A DNA stretch of 64,000 nt. Origin: Chitinophagaceae bacterium (GTDB lineage Bacteria > Bacteroidota > Bacteroidia > Chitinophagales > Chitinophagaceae). Under the pieces are notes generated by a model, which made no database searches, was not told where the DNA came from, and worked only from the letters and a program-made list of their open reading frames with translations. Shown here in pieces: positions 1 through 8,666 of the stretch (positions within the stretch are counted from its first letter, which is position 1; the number at the start of each line of letters is the position of its first letter). A program made the translations under genes and the position numbers. The stretch spans positions 62,001 to 126,000 of the forward strand of contig JAHBTL010000006.1 of the NCBI GenBank assembly GCA_019638615.1. Reading direction: 5' to 3'.

Positions 1-2
1 GA

Positions 3-533
3 AGTTTCGCCTTTGCGGAAATATTTAAAAAGAAACCGAACCTGTTCCCGGTTGCGATATTGGGAACGGTTTTACTGGTGTTGGTAAACCTGAAAATAAT
101 TGACAGAAAGAAGCTGAATGTAAAATTTTTACTGGCCATTCACGTATTGAGAATACCGGTAGAGCTGATTTTATACCAGCTCTATCTACAAAATAAAATA
201 CCGCGCTTAATGACATTCACAGGCTGGAATTTCGATATTTTGATAGGTATTTCAGCGTTGATATTGTTGATTTACTTTGTTTTGGCGAAAGGAAGATTAA
301 ACAGGCAATTCTTCATCAGTTGGAACATAGCAGGGATCCTGTTTCTGCTGTTTATTGTATCATCAGCCATATTGTCTTCACCTTTACCCATCCAACAATT
401 TGCATTTGAACAGCCGAACCGGGCTGTACTGGAGTTTCCTTATTGCTTTCTGCCCGCCTGTGTTGTTCCGGTTGTTTTGCTGTCGCACATCCTGCTGATC
501 AGCAACCAGAAGAAGCACTGCCCTGCTCTTTAA
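3..533 (+). CDS. Integral membrane protein of unknown function, 5' end cut by window edge
   Basis: The reading frame is open from base 3 with no stop, so the gene begins left of the window; an in-frame TTG at 60 is an internal leucine codon rather than a convincing start. The visible product has about four hydrophobic stretches separated by short basic loops (for example the segments around ILIGISALILLIYFVLA and PACVVPVVLLSHILLI), which indicates a polytopic inner-membrane protein. It ends in a short basic tail. I do not recognise a family. Nothing in the neighbourhood suggests a role: the next gene is over 200 bases away and encodes an unrelated secreted protein. Confidence 0.6.
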   Translation, partial: SFAFAEIFKKKPNLFPVAILGTVLLVLVNLKIIDRKKLNVKFLLAIHVLRIPVELILYQLYLQNKIPRLMTFTGWNFDILIGISALILLIYFVLAKGRLNRQFFISWNIAGILFLLFIVSSAILSSPLPIQQFAFEQPNRAVLEFPYCFLPACVVPVVLLSHILLISNQKKHCPAL

Positions 534-742
534 ACAGTTGGAGGAATAAATACAACAAGGATGCATTAAGATGAATAGAGCCGCTCTGATGAGATGCTTT
601 CAGGGTAAAGGGTTGATATTTTTGCATTATCCTTATGCTTCGGATTACAATTCACGCACATCCTTATATCGCCGGCGGCAAATTTTTTTAATAGTAACTC
701 CTGTAACTCTCATATCTTAGGCATACAATAAATACGCTAATC

Positions 743-1417
743 ATGAATTGCTTAAAGGCGCTGCTGATCTTCACCCTTTCATTCACCACGTTGATAGCAT
801 TGGCACAGGATGACTCCATTGTGCTAAAAAACAAAACGGTTTATCCGCCGCCGGTCGGGCCTATCTCTATCCGCCAGATGAATTACGACCGTTCACGGGT
901 GGTGCCGGCCAATACCCTGCTCATCGGTAACCAGTTCATGAACGCTCCCAACTACCGGTATGTTTATTTTTCGATGGCCGGCGGCGCTACCGTGATGGTT
1001 GGAGACCCGCGAAAGCTTTCAACGGCGGATAAATCGTTTTATATGAAATGGAACCGGTGGTTTAAAAGCATGGATAAGAAATACCAGTTCACCCGCTTCC
1101 GGCAGACATATGACATATTCGACAGGGCTACCAATGAAAACTGGGATGGATGTTTTCGTTTCAATCCTGAAAAAGAGGGAGGGGTGCTGTTTTTTTACAG
1201 GAATAATTCCGGCGATAATACACGGGTCTTCAAAGTAGCCTGCGTGCACGCTTCAGTGAGCTACAGGATATATGACCCGGAAAACAACCGTACTATTGCG
1301 CGGCTTACAGGATCGCAGCTGTTGTTAAAAGGGCTGCCTGTTACAATACCCACAATCTATTCAGCCAAAGTATTGGGGATTGAAAAGGATACATCAGGGA
1401 CAAGTACAGGTAAATAG
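743..1417 (+). CDS. Secreted protein of unknown function
   Basis: The product is 224 residues long and starts with a Sec-type signal peptide (short basic N-terminus, hydrophobic core LLIFTLSFTTLIALA, then AQDD as a likely cleavage point). The mature part is rich in Tyr, Arg and Asn and shows no motif I recognise. It is probably periplasmic or surface-exposed. A weak -7-like element, TATCTTAG at 713-720, lies 22 bases before the ATG. The gene stands alone: the frame before it is over 200 bases away and a strong hairpin (1503-1541) lies between it and the sigma factor gene. Existence as a gene is well supported by frame length and signal peptide; function is unknown. Confidence 0.65.
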   Translation: MNCLKALLIFTLSFTTLIALAQDDSIVLKNKTVYPPPVGPISIRQMNYDRSRVVPANTLLIGNQFMNAPNYRYVYFSMAGGATVMVGDPRKLSTADKSFYMKWNRWFKSMDKKYQFTRFRQTYDIFDRATNENWDGCFRFNPEKEGGVLFFYRNNSGDNTRVFKVACVHASVSYRIYDPENNRTIARLTGSQLLLKGLPVTIPTIYSAKVLGIEKDTSGTSTGK

Positions 1418-1502
1418 GAGAAGACCATATAATGGTTCCTGCTAAAATTTAAACTTTTCTTACTGAGATAAATAGCGGTGTGTTTCTAAAACGAAACAGA
1501 TA

Positions 1503-1541
1503 ATCAGGCAGTTGCTGGATTTTTATCCAGATCTGCCTGAT
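1503..1541 (+). terminator. Strong two-part hairpin between the secreted protein and the sigma factor gene
   Basis: ATCAGGCAG (1503-1511) pairs perfectly with CTGCCTGAT (1533-1541), and inside it CTGGAT (1515-1520) pairs with ATCCAG (1525-1530) around a TTTT loop. No T-run follows, so it may be a terminator acting with other factors, or a leader structure of the sigma factor mRNA. Confidence 0.4.
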
Positions 1542-1647
1542 GCAGGTCCGGACTGCCGGAATAATATCCTGAGAATAATCATATTTTTATTATACATTTA
1601 AAGTATAACTGTTTATGAAATTCCCCCTGAAGGGAAGTATTTTTATT

Positions 1648-2229
1648 ATGTTGAAGCTTAGTGATAAAGAACTGTTTTTGCTGATAAAGAATGATGACTA
1701 TTCGGCATTTGACGAATTATACAACAGGTATTGGTTACCATTGTTTAATAAAGCGTATAAACGCTTACGCGATAAGGAAGCATGCAGTGATATACTACAG
1801 GATATTTTTACAGACCTGTGGAATAAAAGGGCTGTGAGGGAAATAGAAAATGTATCTGCCTATTTAAGCGCTGCTGTTAAAAATAAGATATATACGCGCT
1901 TAGCCGAGGGAAAAGCGGGCTATTATTTTGTACAGCCTTTTGAAAATATGATAAGTACCGCTACCGCAGACAGCAGCTTTAACCAAAAAGAGATCAACAA
2001 ACTGCTTTACCTGTGGATGCAAAGCCTGCCCGAAAAAAGGCGGGAGATCTTTCGCCTGAAATATTATGAAGGCGCTTCTACCCGTTTGATCAGTGAACAG
2101 CTTAATATATCTCAAAAAACAGTGCAAAACCAGTTGTTACGTGCTTTTCAGGACCTAAGGGTACATATTGCCGAATATGTTGCGGCTACAGGAGCTGTGA
2201 TTATTTTGAAAGACACATTTTTCTTTTAA
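1648..2229 (+). CDS. ECF RNA polymerase sigma-70 factor (Bacteroidota type)
   Basis: The product directs RNA polymerase to promoters of the adjacent carbohydrate locus. Region 2 is visible near the N-terminus (FDELYNRYWLPLFNKAYKRL, then DILQDIFTDLW) and region 4 near the C-terminus (LPEKRREIFRLKYYEG followed by the helix-turn-helix ISEQLNISQKTVQNQL). Length fits the family at 193 residues from 1648. An upstream in-frame ATG at 1615 would add 11 residues; I prefer 1648 because the sequence there (MLKLSDKELF) matches how these factors usually begin and AGGGAAG lies about 10 bases upstream. It is followed directly by fecR, susC and susD, the classic trans-envelope signalling order, in which signal from the SusC N-terminal domain passes through FecR to release the sigma factor. 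Confidence 0.93.
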   Translation: MLKLSDKELFLLIKNDDYSAFDELYNRYWLPLFNKAYKRLRDKEACSDILQDIFTDLWNKRAVREIENVSAYLSAAVKNKIYTRLAEGKAGYYFVQPFENMISTATADSSFNQKEINKLLYLWMQSLPEKRREIFRLKYYEGASTRLISEQLNISQKTVQNQLLRAFQDLRVHIAEYVAATGAVIILKDTFFF

Positions 2230-2309
2230 AATTAGGAGATCAAAAAAAATTTAGCCTTCATTGGGAGATTTTCCTTTTTTCCAGACTATACTAATATAAA
2301 GCCATTAGA

Positions 2310-3488
2310 ATGTCTGCAAACAAAGGAGCAAAATATTTAGAAGAGCTCGCTCAAAAAGTACTGGCAGGAACAGCGTCTGAAGAGGAAAAGTTGTTTCTTG
2401 AAGAATATTATAATGCCTTTGAAAAACACCCTGATGCGCAAGCCCGGCTTACTGCTGAAGAATTACAGCATCTTCAGCAAACTACCCGTCAAAAAATACA
2501 TAGCCAAATAACTGATATTTCTCTGCCATTACGCAACCGGCACATGATATGGCGATGGGTTGCGGCAGCAACTTTCTTAATATGCATTGCCGGCAGCGCC
2601 CTGTTCTTCCTGAAAAAAACCAGCAATACAACTGTTGTAAAAGCGCTTCCCAAAAATGAAGCTGAATTTTTACCGGGAGGAAACAAAGCCACGCTTATAT
2701 TAAACAACGGAGCTACCATTGTATTGGACGACGCCCAAAACGGATCGCTGGCGCAGCAGGGAAATACAGAGATAAACAAAACCACTGACGGGCAGCTCAT
2801 TTATAAACTGACCAAACAAGATCCGTCTCCCGAAGCTATACAGTATAATACGATTACCACCCCCAAAGGGGGACAATACCAGGTGCGCCTGCCGGACGGA
2901 ACCCAGGTATGGCTGAATGCAGCCTCCTCTATCCGCTTTCCTACAAGCTTTACGGAAAATGAACGGGCAGTTGCCATAACAGGAGAAGTATATTTTGAAG
3001 TGGCGCATAATAGGCAGGCGCCGTTCATTGTTTCTGCAGGCAACACCAGGGTACAGGTATTAGGCACAAGCTTTAATATGATGGCATACGATAATGAGGA
3101 CATGAAAAAAACAACTTTGGTAGAAGGTTCTATACAATTAACGGATGGAAACAGAACCTCAATGCTTCAGCCTGGCGAACAAATGCAGGTGAATGAAAAG
3201 GACTTTAAGCTTATTAAGCATGCTGATGTAGCGGCGGCGCTCGCCTGGAAAAACGGCCTGTTTTATTTTAAAGACGCGGGTTTACAAACGGTAATGAAGC
3301 AAGTAGAACGATGGTACAACATTTCTGTAAAATTTGAAGGTAATATACCTGAAAAACAGTTTAATGGTAAAGTGCCGCGTAATGCAAACCTTGCCGAACT
3401 GATGGAAATTTTAAGCTTTTATGATGATATGAAATGCACTATTGACAATGACACCATTACTATTATGCAAAGGCATAACAATCATTAA
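2310..3488 (+). CDS. FecR family anti-sigma factor
   Basis: This 392-residue inner-membrane protein has a cytoplasmic N-terminal part (about residues 1-78) expected to hold the sigma factor, one transmembrane helix (about 81-100, WVAAATFLICIAGSALFFL), a periplasmic FecR domain (about 180-275, with PKGGQYQVRLPDGTQVWLNA and the conserved GEVYFEV and VLGTSFN blocks) and a C-terminal DUF4974-type region (about 315-388). The family is known to receive a signal from the N-terminal STN domain of the partner SusC/TonB-dependent transducer; the SusC downstream has such a domain. The gene starts 80 bases after the sigma factor gene and is likely co-transcribed with it. Confidence 0.93.
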   Translation: MSANKGAKYLEELAQKVLAGTASEEEKLFLEEYYNAFEKHPDAQARLTAEELQHLQQTTRQKIHSQITDISLPLRNRHMIWRWVAAATFLICIAGSALFFLKKTSNTTVVKALPKNEAEFLPGGNKATLILNNGATIVLDDAQNGSLAQQGNTEINKTTDGQLIYKLTKQDPSPEAIQYNTITTPKGGQYQVRLPDGTQVWLNAASSIRFPTSFTENERAVAITGEVYFEVAHNRQAPFIVSAGNTRVQVLGTSFNMMAYDNEDMKKTTLVEGSIQLTDGNRTSMLQPGEQMQVNEKDFKLIKHADVAAALAWKNGLFYFKDAGLQTVMKQVERWYNISVKFEGNIPEKQFNGKVPRNANLAELMEILSFYDDMKCTIDNDTITIMQRHNNH

Positions 3489-3633
3489 CTTATTCAATAA
3501 CCAAAACTTTAACTAATGGAATGATCAAAAACAGAGAACTGAAAACCGGGAAATGATTGGACCCATTCCCCGGCGAGTAAGGATTACTGCTTAGCATTGA
3601 AATGAATCCCTTACATCTAACAATTACAAAAGT

Positions 3634-6600
3634 ATGATTTCTCAACCAAACGGGAAGTACATGGTAAAACCGTGGCTTTCATTTATTGTATTGTCTATGA
3701 AACTGACTGTTATGCTGCTGACAACCTTTGTTTTGCAGGTAAGTGCAAAAAGCTATAGTCAGCAATTGACCATTAACCAAAAAAACATTTCGGTAGCCAC
3801 ACTGCTGCAAATCATTGAGAAGCAAACCGATTACCATTTTCTGTACGACAATTTACAGATGAAGGATATGGTAATAAAAAACATTTCACTGAACGGCGCC
3901 AGTGTGGAGGATGTACTGAACGAGAGCTTTAAAGACCTGCCTCTCAGCTATAAAATTGTTCGCAAAACCATTGTTGTAAAGCGAACATCAGAAATATTTG
4001 TTACCTCTCCTCCTTTAAACCAGCCGGATAAACAGCAGTCTGAAACCATATCGGGTTTGGTAACCGATGCCGGCGGAACGCCCCTTCAAAAAGTGAGCGT
4101 TATTGAAAAAGGAACCGCGAACGGTACTACTACCGATGCGGCAGGAGGGTTCTCCATAACCGTACACGATAAAAAATCAATCTTACTGTTTTCTTATGTG
4201 GGCTTCCAAAGCCAGGAAATTACAGTTGGTAACCAGAGTTATATAAAAGTTACGCTTGCACCTGTTGCCGACTCGCTTACAGACATTGTTGTAGTGGGAT
4301 ATGGTAAACAAAAGAAAAGCGATCTTACCGGATCCATCAGCTCTTTAAAGGGTAAGGATGTAACAGACCTCGGCACACAAAGGGTAGACCAGGCTTTACA
4401 GGGTAAAGCTTCTGGTGTGTTGGTATTAAATACCGATGGAGCGCCAGGCGGCAATACTACCATACGGGTACGTGGTATGAACTCCGTATTGGGCGGCAAC
4501 AACGCGCTGGTGGTAATTGATGGTTTACAGGGAGGCAGCTTGAATAATATAAACCCCAATGATATTGAGTCAATAGAAATATTGAAAGATGCTTCGGCTA
4601 CCGCCATCTATGGTTCACAGGGCGCCAACGGCGTTATATTGATCACTACAAAGCTGGGAAGAAAAGGTAAACCTACCATTACCTATGATGGATTTTACGG
4701 CATACAAAAAATATTGAAAACGCTCCCTATCATGAGCGGGCTTGATTTTGCAAAAACGGTAAATGCCAATAAGCAGTCTCAAAATGGAAACGGCTTTACT
4801 CCGCCACCTGTTTTTACAGACCATCAGTTGGATTCCATAGCAGCATTGGGCTTTGGCGTTAACTGGCAGGATGTGATATACAGAAATGCACCGCTGCAAA
4901 ACCACGCCTTATCTATTGCAGGCGGAACTGAGAACACAAAATATATGGTATCCGGCGGCTACTTAGATCAAAAGGGTATAATGGTCAATTCATTCTATAA
5001 ACGTTTTACCGTAAGGGCAAATCTGCAAACGGATATTACCGATTGGGCAAGCTTCAGTGTCAACTGGTCTGCCGCTAAAGAGCAGGGTAATGCTCCTTCA
5101 TTTGGAAGCGCAGGCGATGTTGCATTTAACCAAAAGCCTGCTAACTCCGCTCCAAGATGGGATCCTTTACAACCTATTTATAATCCTGACGGCTCCTATC
5201 ATCGGCATGACCCTGGCTATGGCGCATACGATGTATGGAACCCTTTGGCAAGCGCTGTGGAACCTAAAATTGATAACAATACCATTACCAATAACCTTTT
5301 TGCTTCCCTGGATTTTAAAATTTTGAAAGGGCTTACATTAAGGATCAGCGGAGGCGGATCAATAGGGGACGTAGATAACAACACATTTAACAACCTGAAA
5401 ACCGGACAGGGACTGGGTGATAACGGACTGGGATTACTCACCCGTATGTCATGGCGTTATTATCAAAACTCCAATATTCTTACTTACGACAGATATTTCG
5501 GCAGGCATCACCTCACGCTTACAGGTGTACAGGAGCAATCTTCTAACTATAGCAAGTATGAGCTTACAACTGCCAAAAATTTTGCTACTGATATAACAGG
5601 TAATAACGACCTGAGCGGAGTGCAAACAATTACTATCTATAAAAATAATTCCTACCGTCAGTTGCAATCGTATATGGGACGTATTAACTACAGTTTCGAT
5701 GATAAATATTTACTGACGGCCAGTATACGCGGTGATGGCTCATCAGTATTCGGCGCTAATAATAAATGGGGATACTTCCCTTCTTTCTCAGTGGCATGGA
5801 ATGTTGCTAACGAAAATTTTATGAAGGACCAGACTGTTGTTTCCAACCTGAAGCTGAGGTATAGCTGGGGCATCACCGGCAACCAGGCCATCCGACCCTA
5901 TCAGACATTTGCTACTATCGGTTCCGGTGCCTATTACCCGTATAATGGTTTAAGTGGCACAGACGTTGGTTACTATGTAGCCAGTCCTGCAAACCCCAAT
6001 TTAAAATGGGAGAATACAACCCAGAATAATTATGGCATCGACCTGGGATTTTTTAACAACCGCTTAAATATCACTGCAGACTACTATACAAAGCACACAC
6101 GCGACTTGTTGATGTATCGCTCGCTGCCCAACTATACCGGTTACAACAATTTAATTGATAATGTTGGCTCCATGCAGAATAAAGGGATTGAGCTGATGAT
6201 AAACGGGGATATCCTGGATAAAGAACTAAAATGGAATTCAGGGTTTACTATTTCCAGCAATAAAAATAAAGTACTGAGCCTGGGAGAATACGAAAGAATA
6301 CCCTTTTACACTTCAAATGGCGGATATGGCATAGGTGATGTAGATAAACCGCTCATGTATTTAATAGCCGGGCACTCCATGGGTGAAATGGTAGGGTATA
6401 AGTTTTTAGGTATATGGAATACAAAAGAACAAGCCGAAGCCGCCAAATTTGGGCAATTGCCGGGCGATGAAAAATTTTTAGATGCCAACGGGGATGGCAA
6501 AATTAATGTGGAAGATATTGTGGTAATAGGCAATGCCATGCCGAAATATATTTTTGGATGGAACAACAGGCTATCGTACAAAGGGTTTGACCTTAACTTC

Positions 6601-7068
6601 CTGATACAGGGCTCGCAGGGCAACGATCTGTTTAATATCCCGAGAGTGAGAATGGAAGCCAGCTATGAAGGTACCAGCGCCAGGCTGCTGAACAGGTGGA
6701 CGGTTAACAATCAAAACACGGATGTGCCGGCCATTACAGACGACCTGACCCGGCAGGCCGCCAACCTCACGTCACAGGTAAACATCGGGTTCGACAACCG
6801 CTCTTCAAGATGGGTGGAAGATGCCTCGTATGTACGCCTGCAAAATGTAACATTAGGGTATACGTTACCGGCAAACATCATCAGGAGGATACATTTTAAA
6901 ACCATAAGGGTGTATGTAAGCGCTACCAACCTGTATACCTGGACAAAATATAAAGGGTATACACCGGAGGTAAGCTCCTACAACGAAAACGATGCTTCCA
7001 TAGGCGTTGATTTCAGCAGCTATCCTCAATCGCGTATTGTAAATGTTGGCTTGAATCTTTCATTTTAA
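3634..7068 (+). CDS. SusC/RagA family TonB-linked outer membrane transporter with STN signalling domain
   Basis: The 1144-residue product imports glycans or oligosaccharides across the outer membrane together with the SusD lipoprotein. After an N-terminal signal sequence (hydrophobic stretch near residues 17-38) come an STN domain (about 44-115), a carboxypeptidase-regulatory-like domain (about 138-212), the SusC signature DIVVVGYGKQKKSDLTGS, a plug domain (ending near IEILKDASATAIYGSQGA) and a long beta-barrel ending in an aromatic residue (GLNLSF), as expected for barrel insertion. An STN domain together with an upstream sigma/FecR pair indicates a transducer that reports substrate transport to the cytoplasm. 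An internal ATG at 3661 is an alternative start. The 145 bases between fecR and this gene could hold the sigma-dependent promoter. Confidence 0.96.
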   Translation: MISQPNGKYMVKPWLSFIVLSMKLTVMLLTTFVLQVSAKSYSQQLTINQKNISVATLLQIIEKQTDYHFLYDNLQMKDMVIKNISLNGASVEDVLNESFKDLPLSYKIVRKTIVVKRTSEIFVTSPPLNQPDKQQSETISGLVTDAGGTPLQKVSVIEKGTANGTTTDAAGGFSITVHDKKSILLFSYVGFQSQEITVGNQSYIKVTLAPVADSLTDIVVVGYGKQKKSDLTGSISSLKGKDVTDLGTQRVDQALQGKASGVLVLNTDGAPGGNTTIRVRGMNSVLGGNNALVVIDGLQGGSLNNINPNDIESIEILKDASATAIYGSQGANGVILITTKLGRKGKPTITYDGFYGIQKILKTLPIMSGLDFAKTVNANKQSQNGNGFTPPPVFTDHQLDSIAALGFGVNWQDVIYRNAPLQNHALSIAGGTENTKYMVSGGYLDQKGIMVNSFYKRFTVRANLQTDITDWASFSVNWSAAKEQGNAPSFGSAGDVAFNQKPANSAPRWDPLQPIYNPDGSYHRHDPGYGAYDVWNPLASAVEPKIDNNTITNNLFASLDFKILKGLTLRISGGGSIGDVDNNTFNNLKTGQGLGDNGLGLLTRMSWRYYQNSNILTYDRYFGRHHLTLTGVQEQSSNYSKYELTTAKNFATDITGNNDLSGVQTITIYKNNSYRQLQSYMGRINYSFDDKYLLTASIRGDGSSVFGANNKWGYFPSFSVAWNVANENFMKDQTVVSNLKLRYSWGITGNQAIRPYQTFATIGSGAYYPYNGLSGTDVGYYVASPANPNLKWENTTQNNYGIDLGFFNNRLNITADYYTKHTRDLLMYRSLPNYTGYNNLIDNVGSMQNKGIELMINGDILDKELKWNSGFTISSNKNKVLSLGEYERIPFYTSNGGYGIGDVDKPLMYLIAGHSMGEMVGYKFLGIWNTKEQAEAAKFGQLPGDEKFLDANGDGKINVEDIVVIGNAMPKYIFGWNNRLSYKGFDLNFLIQGSQGNDLFNIPRVRMEASYEGTSARLLNRWTVNNQNTDVPAITDDLTRQAANLTSQVNIGFDNRSSRWVEDASYVRLQNVTLGYTLPANIIRRIHFKTIRVYVSATNLYTWTKYKGYTPEVSSYNENDASIGVDFSSYPQSRIVNVGLNLSF

Positions 7069-7078
7069 ATCTGACACC

Positions 7079-8509
7079 ATGTACAAAAAAATAATTTATA
7101 TACTTATAATATCTGTTACACTTTTTTCCTGCAAAAAGTTAACGGAAACGCCGCTCAGCTTTGTGGAGCCTACAAGCTTCTATCAAACCAAAACCCAGAT
7201 AGAAGCCGCTTATGCCGCAGCTATGAACAGTGTGTGGAGCGGCTGGAGCGGGTACCAATACCCGGGAATACAGTATTTTAATCATGATGACCAGATGGGA
7301 GGCGGTAACCTGGTTATCCCCAATAATTTTTCGGCGGACTTATGGAGAAGGCACTATGAGGCGATACTGAATTTGAATATGGCCATCGCGGGCATGAAGA
7401 ATGGTAACCTTGGAACATCGGTTGACGCGACAACCTACAACCAGCTAATGGGGCAGGCATTGTTTTTAAGAGGGTGGAATTATTTTTGTCTTGTTCGCTT
7501 ATGGGGTGATTTGCCTTTGGTGTTGGATGACACGGAGGATCCTATCGCCAATCCTCCTTCCAGAACATCGGTGAAAGATGTGTATGTAGCTATTGTAACC
7601 GATCTCACAACAGCCGTTGCTAACCTCCCTGCCGAATGGAACGATGGGTCCGTAACCAAACCCACCCGCGACGCGGCTAAGGGAATGTTGGCAAAAGTAT
7701 ATTTGACTATGGCAACCGCTCCTTTAAACGAAACCGAAAATTATGCAAGAGCGGCCAGCTTAGCCAAAGAGGTGATAGATGCCAACACCTATACTTTAAT
7801 ACACGATATAGACAAAGTATTTACCCTTGACACCAGGTACGGGCCGGAAGTAATGTTCACTTTTACCGCCAACTATGCCGATGGAACTATGAGTCCGCAG
7901 GTGTGGACGCCCCCGGTGCTCAACGGCTGGGGCGATTTTTCGGTGCAACCGCAATGGGCAGAGGTCTATCCTGAAACACCCCGCAAGGACGCCTATATTT
8001 TACACACGCTCAATGGCGTAAAATACACCAACTGGCCGGGCACCTCCACGCCCTATATCAAAAAGTATATGTATGATAAGCCGGATGATTATGCCGCATA
8101 CCGGTCAATTGTAACGCTGCCTGTTTTGAGGCTTGCAGATGTGTACCTGATATTTGCCGAAGCGGATAATATGGCCAATGGCGCCCCTACCCAGGCTGCC
8201 GTGGATGCCGTTAATAAAATCATAGAAAGAGCAAACGGATATACCACTAATGCAAATCATCCACTGGCTACCATCGGTATGTCTAAAGATGCTTTCGACG
8301 CGTTGGTAATAGAAGAAAGAAACCAGGAATTGTGCTTTGAAACAGGCGACCGCTGGTATGACCTTTGCAGGAAAAGAATACTCGGCGAAAAAACCATTGA
8401 GTTTTACCGGCAAAATTTTTCTGACGATGATTATCTGTATCCCATACCGGATAATGATATAAGACTCAATCAAAACCTCAATCAAAACAAAGGCTATAGT
8501 TTGCCTTAA
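7079..8509 (+). CDS. SusD/RagB family nutrient-binding outer membrane lipoprotein
   Basis: This 476-residue surface lipoprotein caps the SusC barrel and binds glycan. The N-terminus is a lipoprotein signal peptide ending at a Cys (ISVTLFSCKKL, Cys at residue 18). A SusD-like N-terminal region with TPR-like helices follows (for example QALFLRGWNYFCLVRLWGDLPLV split over two helices), and the C-terminal RagB/SusD part contains the typical LRLADVYLIFAEA and EERNQELCFETGDRWYDLCR blocks (the latter is a hallmark of the family). It starts 10 bases after susC, so the two are certainly one transcript. Substrate cannot be told from sequence; the downstream esterase suggests an acetylated glycan. Confidence 0.96.
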   Translation: MYKKIIYILIISVTLFSCKKLTETPLSFVEPTSFYQTKTQIEAAYAAAMNSVWSGWSGYQYPGIQYFNHDDQMGGGNLVIPNNFSADLWRRHYEAILNLNMAIAGMKNGNLGTSVDATTYNQLMGQALFLRGWNYFCLVRLWGDLPLVLDDTEDPIANPPSRTSVKDVYVAIVTDLTTAVANLPAEWNDGSVTKPTRDAAKGMLAKVYLTMATAPLNETENYARAASLAKEVIDANTYTLIHDIDKVFTLDTRYGPEVMFTFTANYADGTMSPQVWTPPVLNGWGDFSVQPQWAEVYPETPRKDAYILHTLNGVKYTNWPGTSTPYIKKYMYDKPDDYAAYRSIVTLPVLRLADVYLIFAEADNMANGAPTQAAVDAVNKIIERANGYTTNANHPLATIGMSKDAFDALVIEERNQELCFETGDRWYDLCRKRILGEKTIEFYRQNFSDDDYLYPIPDNDIRLNQNLNQNKGYSLP

Positions 8510-8526
8510 ATAAACAGGATAGGTTT

Positions 8527-8666
8527 GGGACTGACCAAAAAGGTCGCTGAACGTCATTGCGAGGGAGGGACGACCGAAGCAATCCCATTGAGCGATAACG
8601 GATTAAGTATTTGGGATTGCTTCTCCGCCGCGGCGGATCGCAATGACGACCTTTTTGGTCAGCCCC
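8527..8666. repeat. Imperfect inverted-repeat element (MITE/REP-like), about 140 bp
   Basis: Three nested pairs of arms face each other. CTGACCAAAAAGGTCG (8531-8546) is repeated inverted at 8647-8662; CGTCATTGCGA near 8552 pairs with TCGCAATGACG near 8638; GAAGCAATCCCA near 8576 pairs with TGGGATTGCTTC near 8612. The outermost bases (GGGA/GGGG) also nearly match. The 'GTCATTGCGA...GAAGCAATCCC' wording resembles dispersed intergenic repeats known from many Bacteroidota genomes; that resemblance is from memory. The right arm contains the ATG at 8643 that opens the next reading frame. Confidence 0.85.

Noticed and set aside
3-533. TTG at 60 as the start of the first gene
   Set aside because: The frame is open and hydrophobic/basic in character upstream to base 3, so the gene is cut by the window edge.
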